DNA of 64,000 nt from Geobacter sp. (GTDB taxonomy: Bacteria; Desulfobacterota; Desulfuromonadia; Geobacterales; Geobacteraceae): NCBI GenBank assembly GCA_003574885.1, contig PJFC01000001.1, forward strand, positions 620,001 to 684,000. Direction: 5' to 3'. The number at the start of each line of letters is the position of its first letter. Within the stretch, counting starts at the first letter, position 1. Below the pieces are notes generated by a model that saw only the letters and a list, made by a program, of their open reading frames with translations, did no database searches and was not told where the DNA came from. Made by a program: the position numbers and the translations under genes. This document shows positions 57,072-64,000 of this stretch, piece after piece.

Positions 57072-57090
57072 AGTATTAGTGAGTAATACT
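57072..57090. promoter_or_regulatory. LysR-type operator palindrome in the extH/lysR divergent region
   Basis: AGTATTA GTGAG TAATACT, perfect 7-bp arms; extH-direction TATAAT at 57051-57056. Confidence 0.7.
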
Positions 57091-57113
57091 CATACCCCCC
57101 TTGCGTAAACCGC

Positions 57114-58076
57114 ATGTCCGAATCCACAGAGGGTACTCCCATGGACCTTGTACTCTTGAAGACCTTTGTGAAGGTCGCGGCGACCGGCAGTATCACCAAG
57201 GCCGCCGTCGTGCTGTTTGTCACCCAGTCGGCGGTGTCTCGGCGAATCAAGCAGTTGGAAGAGTATGTGGGGAGTCCTCTCTTCGAACGCTCCGGTACGG
57301 CCCTGAAACCGACAAGTGCAGGCTACATGCTGATCGACAGGGCACACAAGATTCTCGAAATCGAGCGGGACATTTTCGCCAATCTTACTCCTCCCCAGAG
57401 CAAGCAAAAGATTTCATGCTGTTGCACTCCATGCCTCGGCATGCACCGCCTTTCCGGATTCCTTAGCTCCTTCGTTACCAGTCATGCAAAAACCATCGAT
57501 CTCAGCTGTGCCTTCACCATGCCGGAGGAGGCGCTTGCCGGCATCGACAGCGGAAAGTTCGATCTTGCCCTCATCGAGCACTGCGACGAACTTGAGCTGA
57601 AAAATTACGTCTGCCGTCATCTTCCTGATGACGAAATGGTCTTTGTCAGCAATCCCTCCCGGGGAATAGACCAGGCCGAAGTGGAGATCGGGCGACTGTT
57701 TGAAGAGCGGCTCTATCTGAAAAACCAGACCGGCTGTGCCAAGCGTTTCATCGATAAGAACCTGCTGGCTCTCGGGCGAACCATCAACGACTTTGCCGGC
57801 GTTGTCTACTTCGATGATCTTCTGTTTGTCATTGGTGAGGTGAGGGCGGGGAACGGGATCAGTTTCGTATCAAAGGAGTTTGTGCAGAGGGAGTTGCACG
57901 CCGGGCAGCTGGTGGCCCACAAGGTTGTGGGGTTTCATCACTTTCGGCCACGCACCATGGTTCTTTCCCGGGAACATCTGTCGCCCCTGGTGGAATCTTT
58001 TGTCGATGCGCTCTGTGACGAATTCCATGTCAGCGGTCCAAGCTGCTCCGGTGAATCTGTAGCCACCGGAACCTGA
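57114..58076 (+). CDS. LysR-family transcriptional regulator
   Basis: MDLVLLKTFVKVAATGSITKAAVVLFVTQSAVSRRIKQLEEYVGSPLFERSG. Confidence 0.95.
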   Translation: MSESTEGTPMDLVLLKTFVKVAATGSITKAAVVLFVTQSAVSRRIKQLEEYVGSPLFERSGTALKPTSAGYMLIDRAHKILEIERDIFANLTPPQSKQKISCCCTPCLGMHRLSGFLSSFVTSHAKTIDLSCAFTMPEEALAGIDSGKFDLALIEHCDELELKNYVCRHLPDDEMVFVSNPSRGIDQAEVEIGRLFEERLYLKNQTGCAKRFIDKNLLALGRTINDFAGVVYFDDLLFVIGEVRAGNGISFVSKEFVQRELHAGQLVAHKVVGFHHFRPRTMVLSREHLSPLVESFVDALCDEFHVSGPSCSGESVATGT

Positions 58077-58105
58077 AAATGCCATGCGGCAAATTGTAGC
58101 GAATT

Positions 58106-58140
58106 GAGGTCACTTTCCATAAGGGAAGTGACCTCTTCTC
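58106..58140 (+). terminator. Rho-independent terminator
   Basis: GAGGTCACTTTCC ATAA GGGAAGTGACCTC then TTCTCGTT. Confidence 0.75.
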
Positions 58141-58249
58141 GTTACAGATGAAGTGGCGGTTTTCATGCAATTCACCTATGCAGCCCCCTGGCGACGGCAA
58201 GGTTTGACTTGAACCCCAAAGGATTTAGAATTTGTGTGTAGCTGATCCC

Positions 58250-58846
58250 ATGGAGAGAGTTAAGAAAAGGATGCGGAGAATGATCACGAAGGCTCCCGCT
58301 CTTATTGTCGTACTTTTTGTTATCGGCATCGTTTCCGGCTGCGCGGGTCTCCTCCCTTCCGGAAAGGAGGAGACCCGTTCCCCCTGGAAGAGTTTCGACG
58401 ACGCCAAGGCCGCTTACGACCGGGTCGTCCTGAACAGTACCAACGTGGCTCAACTCCGGAACATCGGGTTCAACATCTATTCAACTCCGAATGTGCGCAT
58501 CCTCAACTACGTTGATATCGCCCAGACCACCCAGACCATCGAGAGGGGAGAGCTGGACGAAGGTTTCCAGAAGTGCCTGAAGGCAAAAAACGGCTGCCGG
58601 GGATACGTGCTTGAGCCGAAGGACATCAAGAGCAAGCGATACGGGAATGTTTTTCTCGATATCCTGAATTTCAGAAGAAAGACGAAAGAATCGGGATGGA
58701 GATTCAGGGTGCTGTTTGTTGTTGTCGACGACATCGTGGTCGAAAAACTCTGGAGCGGTGAGCCGATGATCGAAGAGGTACGGGATACCAAGAACCCTCT
58801 TGGCCCCTTTCAGGATGCCAGTCGCCTCGTGCCGAACTTCTGGTGA
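58250..58846 (+). CDS. Hypothetical lipoprotein
   Basis: TM plus lipobox IVSGC; no recognised catalytic domain. Confidence 0.65.
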   Translation: MERVKKRMRRMITKAPALIVVLFVIGIVSGCAGLLPSGKEETRSPWKSFDDAKAAYDRVVLNSTNVAQLRNIGFNIYSTPNVRILNYVDIAQTTQTIERGELDEGFQKCLKAKNGCRGYVLEPKDIKSKRYGNVFLDILNFRRKTKESGWRFRVLFVVVDDIVVEKLWSGEPMIEEVRDTKNPLGPFQDASRLVPNFW

Positions 58847-58986
58847 GCCAGAAGGACTGACTCGAGACAGGTTGTACGGTACGGGCCCCCTTAAGCTGTT
58901 GTCTTGCGCCGCCGTTGTGGTATGATACCTCCACAGATGTTCAATAGAAGTCTTTCTGCATCATTTTCCGCCAAGGAGTACCCGCT

Positions 58987-59322
58987 ATGAAAACTCTTGT
59001 TCTCCTTCTTCTCCTCGGGGCCGTTGCCCTCGTTTCAGGCTGTTCCATGTTCACTGCATGGAAAACCATCCCTCCTCCGGGTGGGTGTGACCAGTGTCAT
59101 ACGGTTCCCATCAGCGCCAACTGGAAGGTCGCCTACACGGCACCGATGCTATCGGACGAGAGGGGAGGGGAATATTTTCAGACTGCCCAACATACCTTGC
59201 CCCCCTCTCCGCGTCCCGCCTCAGCCCTCGAACTGCGAAAGGTGGAGGAACTGGCCTGCTTTGAATGTCACAAATCCCCCACTCCTGCTCACACGGGTCG
59301 GAAGGGGAAGTTCCACCACTGA
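58987..59322 (+). CDS. Small diheme c-type cytochrome lipoprotein
   Basis: Lipobox LVSGC; CDQCH and CFECH. Confidence 0.8.
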   Translation: MKTLVLLLLLGAVALVSGCSMFTAWKTIPPPGGCDQCHTVPISANWKVAYTAPMLSDERGGEYFQTAQHTLPPSPRPASALELRKVEELACFECHKSPTPAHTGRKGKFHH

Positions 59323-59379
59323 CTCTAGAGCCCAACGTCTTCGCGTAAGATAATTCCACTTCAGGACGGTTGTCATTTA

Positions 59380-60813
59380 ATGCTAAAAAACAGACGCAGA
59401 ACCAAGATTATTGCGACACTCGGTCCCTCCAGCGCTGCACCCGCCATGATCGAGCAGCTCATCGTGTCGGGCGTTGACGTGTTTCGCCTCAATTTTTCCC
59501 ACGGTGCCAACAAGGACAAGGCGGAGATCATTGCCACTGTCAGGAGCATTTCCCGGCGGCTCGGCAAGGCGGTGGCGATTCTGGCCGACCTCCAGGGGCC
59601 GAAGATCAGGACCGGCCGGATGGAGAATGGGGCCATCCAGCTGATCAAGGGGGATCGCCTCGACATAACCACCGATGAGGTAATGGGGCGCCCCGGACTC
59701 ATTTCCACCATCTACAAGCCCCTTCCCCACGACGTGAAACCGGGGTCGCGCATTCTCATGGATGACGGGCTCATAGAGCTCAAGGTGCAGTCGGTGACCG
59801 GTAACACGGTCCACTGCATAGTGGTGGAGGGGGGAACCCTGAAGGACCTGAAGGGGATCAATCTTCCCGGTGTCAACGTTTCCAGCCCATCCCTTACCCC
59901 CAAGGACCGGATCGACCTGGAATTCTGCCTGGAACACGATGTTGACTACCTCGCCCTCTCCTTCGTCAGGAAGAGTTCCGATGTGGAGGAGTTGAAACAG
60001 ATCATTGCCGACCGTGGCCTGACCATCCCGGTCATCGCCAAGATCGAGAAGCCCGAGGCGCTCCGCAACTTCAAGGCGATCCTGAAGGTGGTTGATGGGG
60101 TTATGGTGGCCCGCGGCGACCTGGGGGTGGAGATCGAGGCGGAGCGTGTCCCCCTCATTCAAAAGAAGATCATTCAGGCCTGCAATGCTGCCGGCAAGCC
60201 GGTCATCACCGCCACCCAGATGCTGGAATCGATGATCAGCCATCCGCGGCCGACCCGCGCCGAGACCTCGGATGTGGCCAATGCCATCCTGGACGGTACC
60301 GATGCGGTCATGCTCTCCGGCGAGACTGCATCGGGTCAGTTCCCGGTGGCTGCGGTCCGGACCATGGCCAAGGTGGCCCGTGATGTGGAGAGTGCCGGTC
60401 TGCTGCTCCCCCCTGCCCAGGCTGGTGTGCGCCGGTACAGCACAGCCGAAGCGGTGGCGGAAGCTGCCTGCCATGCGGCTGCAACCCTTAAGGCTCGTGC
60501 GCTCGTGGTCTTCACACAGTCGGGCAGTACGGCTGCCCTTATTTCCAAATTCCGTCCCCAGTTGCCGATCTTTGCCTTTACCCCGTTCCTGGAGATCGAG
60601 CGGCGTTTGGCCCTTTACTGGGGGGTTCAGACCTTCCATGTGGGGAGCATGTCGGGAACGGATCAGCAGATTGCGGCGGTTGAGGAAACACTGCTGGCTG
60701 CCGGCTTCAAGAAGGGGGATGTGGTGGTCATCACCATGGGAGTGCCGATCGAACTGCGGGGGTCGACCAACCTGATCAAGGTGCACAAGCTGGGAGAGGG
60801 GTTCTGCATCTGA
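59380..60813 (+). CDS. pyk: Pyruvate kinase
   Basis: RRTKIIATLGPSS, MVARGDLGVEI, ATQMLESMI. Confidence 0.97.
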   Translation: MLKNRRRTKIIATLGPSSAAPAMIEQLIVSGVDVFRLNFSHGANKDKAEIIATVRSISRRLGKAVAILADLQGPKIRTGRMENGAIQLIKGDRLDITTDEVMGRPGLISTIYKPLPHDVKPGSRILMDDGLIELKVQSVTGNTVHCIVVEGGTLKDLKGINLPGVNVSSPSLTPKDRIDLEFCLEHDVDYLALSFVRKSSDVEELKQIIADRGLTIPVIAKIEKPEALRNFKAILKVVDGVMVARGDLGVEIEAERVPLIQKKIIQACNAAGKPVITATQMLESMISHPRPTRAETSDVANAILDGTDAVMLSGETASGQFPVAAVRTMAKVARDVESAGLLLPPAQAGVRRYSTAEAVAEAACHAAATLKARALVVFTQSGSTAALISKFRPQLPIFAFTPFLEIERRLALYWGVQTFHVGSMSGTDQQIAAVEETLLAAGFKKGDVVVITMGVPIELRGSTNLIKVHKLGEGFCI

Positions 60814-60859
60814 AACCTGAGGCCTTGAGCGGACGGATTGTTGGGGAGAGGGTATCTGT

Positions 60860-61984
60860 ATGAGAAAACTGTTTGATGAAACCAGGATCAACGGCATGTT
60901 GTTGCAGAACCGTCTGGTACGTTCTGCCACCTGGGAGGGGATGTGCGAGGATGACGGGCGTCCGACGGCAAAGCTTGCCGCCTATTACCGTACCTTGGCG
61001 CGGGGAGGGGTCGGCCTCATTATCACCGGTTACGCCTTCATCCGCCCCGACGGCAAACAGCTCCCCGGCCAGCTTGGCATCCATGCCGACAGCTTTGCCG
61101 CCGACATGCTCGCCTTGACCGATGCGGTCCACCGGGAGGGGGGGAAGATCTGCCTCCAGCTGGTCCATGTGGGGGGACAAACGAGCTTTAAAGCCATCGG
61201 GACCCAACCGGTGGCCCCGTCGGCAGTCAAAGTGGACCAGTATCCGGAGGAGCCGACCGAACTCTCCTCCGGCGACATTGGGGAGCTGGTGTCCCTTTTC
61301 GGAGAAGGCGCGTGCCGGGCCAGGGAGTACGGATTTGACGCAGTCCAGCTCCATGCCGCCCACGGCTACCTCATCAACCAGTTTCTTTCCCCGCTCACCA
61401 ACCGGCGTACGGATGGCTATGGCGGCAGCATTGAAAACCGGTGCCGCTTTCTCTTGGAGGTCTACCGGCGGGTCAGGAGAGTAGTGGGGAATGAGTTTCC
61501 GGTGTTCGTGAAGCTTAACGGCACCGACAACCTCGCGGGCGGACTCACGCCGGACGACGCACTGGTGGCGGCCCGTTTACTGGATGAGGAAGGGGTCGAC
61601 GCCATTGAAGTGAGTGGCGGCACGCCCGCCTCCGGCAGTGAAATCCCGGTCCGGCAGGGGATTGAGACCCGCGAGCAGGAGGCCTACAACCTCTCCTGTG
61701 CCTATCGCATTAAGCAGACAGTTTCCTGTCCCGTTATGGTGGTGGGGGGGCTCCGCTCTTTCGGGGTCGTCGACGGGATAATTCGCCGTGAAGAGGCGGA
61801 CTACGTCTCCATGGCTCGTCCCTTCATCCGCGAGCCGGACCTTTCCCGTCGCTGGCAGGGTGGGGACGAAGCCCGCGCCCGCTGTATCTCCTGCAACGGC
61901 TGTTTCAAGCCGGGGCTGAAAAGCGGGGGGATTTACTGCGTGATTGACAAGATCGAACGGGAGAACAAGGGAACGTCACTGTAA
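60860..61984 (+). CDS. NADH:flavin oxidoreductase / Old Yellow Enzyme family
   Basis: RLVRSATWEGM, GFDAVQLHAAHGYLINQFLSPLTNRRTDGYGGSIENR. Confidence 0.93.
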   Translation: MRKLFDETRINGMLLQNRLVRSATWEGMCEDDGRPTAKLAAYYRTLARGGVGLIITGYAFIRPDGKQLPGQLGIHADSFAADMLALTDAVHREGGKICLQLVHVGGQTSFKAIGTQPVAPSAVKVDQYPEEPTELSSGDIGELVSLFGEGACRAREYGFDAVQLHAAHGYLINQFLSPLTNRRTDGYGGSIENRCRFLLEVYRRVRRVVGNEFPVFVKLNGTDNLAGGLTPDDALVAARLLDEEGVDAIEVSGGTPASGSEIPVRQGIETREQEAYNLSCAYRIKQTVSCPVMVVGGLRSFGVVDGIIRREEADYVSMARPFIREPDLSRRWQGGDEARARCISCNGCFKPGLKSGGIYCVIDKIERENKGTSL

Positions 61985-62889
61985 TGGTAAATGTCATTCT
62001 GCTCGTCGTCTGTTTCGGTGCCGGTATCTTTCTTCAGAAGACCGGCCGCTTCCCGGCGAGCACCCCCGCGGTCCTGAACGGATTCATCATCCACATCTCC
62101 CTCCCCGCCTTGGCACTCCTCCATATTCACCGGCTCCATCTGGACAGCTCCCTCCTCTTTACCGCCGTCATGGCCTGGTGTCTGTTCGGCGCGGGAGTTC
62201 TCTTCTTCCGTGCCGTGGGGCGTCTGGCGGGGCTTTCTCGGGGCACCACCGGTGCCCTCATGCTCGTGGGGGGGTTAGGGAACACCTCCTTCGTCGGGCT
62301 TCCCATGATCGAGGCCTATTACGGCAAGGAGTTCCTGGGGATAGGGCTCATTGCCGACCAGCTGGGATCGTTTCTCGTCCTGTCCACTCTCGGTATTGTG
62401 GTGGCGACGGTTTACTCCTCCGGTGACCTGTCACCCCGCCTGATGGTGCGGAAGGTCCTCCTCTTCCCTCCGTTCCAGGCCCTTGTGCTCGCCTTTCTCC
62501 TCATCCCCGTCCCCTTTCCCGACTGGCTTCCTACCATCCTGCAGAAACTGGGGGATACCCTGACCCCTCTCGCCCTTGCATCCGTCGGTTTCCAGCTCCG
62601 CCTGAGCCATATCCGGGGGGAGATCAAACCCCTCTCTTTCGGCCTCCTCTACAAGCTCGTCCTCGGACCGGCGCTCCTTACCCTCCTGTTCGTCGGCCTT
62701 CTGGGGGGGAGCGGCAAGGTGATGCAGGTAACCCTCTTCGAGGCGGCCATGGCCCCCATGATTACCGCAGGGATCATTGCCGTGGACCACGATCTCAACC
62801 CTCCCCTCGTCACCCTCATGCTCGGGATCGGCATACCCCTCTCCTTCCTGACACTGCCGGTCTGGTGGTGGCTGTTGCAGGGAGTGTAA
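61984..62889 (+). CDS. AEC-family (auxin efflux carrier-like) transporter
   Basis: LNGFIIHISLPALALLHI; GGLGNTSFVGLPMIEAYYG; 10-TM hydrophobic profile. Confidence 0.88.
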   Translation: MVNVILLVVCFGAGIFLQKTGRFPASTPAVLNGFIIHISLPALALLHIHRLHLDSSLLFTAVMAWCLFGAGVLFFRAVGRLAGLSRGTTGALMLVGGLGNTSFVGLPMIEAYYGKEFLGIGLIADQLGSFLVLSTLGIVVATVYSSGDLSPRLMVRKVLLFPPFQALVLAFLLIPVPFPDWLPTILQKLGDTLTPLALASVGFQLRLSHIRGEIKPLSFGLLYKLVLGPALLTLLFVGLLGGSGKVMQVTLFEAAMAPMITAGIIAVDHDLNPPLVTLMLGIGIPLSFLTLPVWWWLLQGV

Positions 62890-62901
62890 CGGGATACAAG
62901 A

Positions 62902-62930
62902 AAAGCCCTCCGGGGATGGAGGGCTTTGGT
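62902..62930 (+). terminator. Rho-independent terminator
   Basis: AAAGCCCTCC GGGGAT GGAGGGCTTT. Confidence 0.75.
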
Positions 62931-62944
62931 TTCTTACGGCACAG

Positions 62945-63045
62945 GAAAAAGCTCCAGATGCAAGGCGCGCAAGGTCTGAGGAGTGAGGCGTACATCAGGT
63001 ACGCCGCAGGGACGAAGAGCTTGTGTAACGCCGCAGATGGACTTT
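62945..63045. repeat. Copy of a dispersed Geobacter-type intergenic repeat
   Basis: CAAGGCGCGCAAGGTCTGAGGAGTGAGGCGTACATCAGGTACGCCGCAGGGACGAAGAGC...CGCCGCAGATGGACTTTT; internal hairpin GGCGTAC ATCAG GTACGCC. Confidence 0.6.
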
Positions 63046-63057
63046 TGCCGAAGCCGT

Positions 63058-64000
63058 TTAGCTGCGTTCTCTTGTCGAGTGGAACTGCAGCTCCTTCCAG
63101 TTGTCCATGGTGTTGTCCAGGCGCCACTGGCTCCCCGCCAGGTAGGCAAGATTCCCTTCCCCATCCCAATAGAGGTGCATAGCTTCTTTCTTTTCGAACT
63201 CCTCAAGCTTCTTCTTCTCGCCGGTGACCCAGCGGGCGGTGACGTAACTGACCGGTTCGTAGGTCGCCTTGACGTTGTATTCATGCTCCAGACGGTGCAT
63301 GACCACGTCGAACTGGAGGAGCCCGACGGCTCCCACGATCCAGTCGCTTCCCATGAGGGGGCGGAAAACCTGGGTGGTCCCCTCCTCGGCCAGCTGTACA
63401 AGCCCTTTTTCCAGTGCCTTTGACTTCATCGGGTCAAGAAGCCGCACCTTGCGGAAGTGTTCCGGGGCGAAGTTGGGGATGCCGGTGTATTTAAGCTCTT
63501 CACCCTGGGTAAAGGTATCGCCGATCTTGATGGTGCCGTGGTTGTGGATGCCGATGATGTCGCCGGGGTAGGCTTCGTCCACGTTTGTCCGGTCCTGGGC
63601 CATGAAGATGGTGGCGTTGGCAATCTGCACCTCCCGGCCGAGACGGTTGTGCCGGACCTTCATGCCGCGGGTGAATTTTCCTGAGCAGATTCGGAAGAAG
63701 GCGATCCTGTCCCGGTGGGCCGGGTCCATGTTAGCCTGGATTTTGAAGGTGAACCCTGAGAACAGCTCCTCGTAGGGGGATACGATCCGGCTCTCGGTCT
63801 CACGGGGGAGCGGGGACGGGGCGTGTTCGATGAAGGTGTCGAGGAGCTGCTGGATGCCGAAGGTGTTGATGGCGCTGCCGAAGAAAACGGGGGTTTGCCG
63901 TCCTGCCAGGTACGCCTCTTGTTCGAAGGGGTGGGCCGCTCCCTCCAGGAGCTCGACGTCGTTGCGGAGTTCCTCTACCTGGGAGCCCAGGAGTTCGTCG
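63058..64000 (-). CDS. prfC: Peptide chain release factor 3 (partial, N-terminus beyond window)
   Basis: [25 protein letters not shown] (translated to window edge), [51 protein letters not shown]-type C-terminus. Confidence 0.93.
   Translation of the reverse strand, partial: DELLGSQVEELRNDVELLEGAAHPFEQEAYLAGRQTPVFFGSAINTFGIQQLLDTFIEHAPSPLPRETESRIVSPYEELFSGFTFKIQANMDPAHRDRIAFFRICSGKFTRGMKVRHNRLGREVQIANATIFMAQDRTNVDEAYPGDIIGIHNHGTIKIGDTFTQGEELKYTGIPNFAPEHFRKVRLLDPMKSKALEKGLVQLAEEGTTQVFRPLMGSDWIVGAVGLLQFDVVMHRLEHEYNVKATYEPVSYVTARWVTGEKKKLEEFEKKEAMHLYWDGEGNLAYLAGSQWRLDNTMDNWKELQFHSTRERS

Noticed and set aside
59383-60930. 515-aa minus-strand ORF opposite pyruvate kinase
   Set aside because: Antisense shadow; compositional artefact

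Overview
High-GC chromosomal window with the gene content of a Geobacter-like deltaproteobacterium (organism inferred from cytochrome-rich content, not proven). No rRNA, tRNA, CRISPR array, transposase or prophage was recognised. Main blocks: (i) RND permease (5' truncated) + TolC + NhaA; (ii) Cache/HAMP histidine kinase, IHF-alpha, PEP carboxykinase and GAPDH; (iii) about 19 kb (12.1-31.3 kb) with two mirror-image complex I/group-4-hydrogenase-like gene clusters whose large subunits have both lost all four [NiFe] cysteine ligands (Ehr-type). They flank a central unit of RHH antitoxin, divergent MazF-like protein, HTH-PTS EIIA protein and an extra antiporter-like subunit; (iv) a CsoR/CopA copper module with tandem operators, a 9-heme cytochrome, a CDF transporter and methyltransferases; (v) a LysR-linked porin/cytochrome/Rieske/cytochrome b cluster (46.7-58.1 kb) that matches the Geobacter extHIJKLMNOPQS layout; (vi) pyruvate kinase, OYE-family oxidoreductase, AEC transporter and prfC (5' truncated). 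The most striking sequence-level result is an in-frame TGA in the extL-position multiheme cytochrome, followed at the right distance by a SECIS-like hairpin with a GGU apical loop. This suggests a selenocysteine cytochrome inside a locus linked to selenite reduction. Other highlights are the paired Ehr-type clusters, a repeat element that encodes the TolC signal peptide, and a perfect LysR-type palindrome in the ext divergent promoter.
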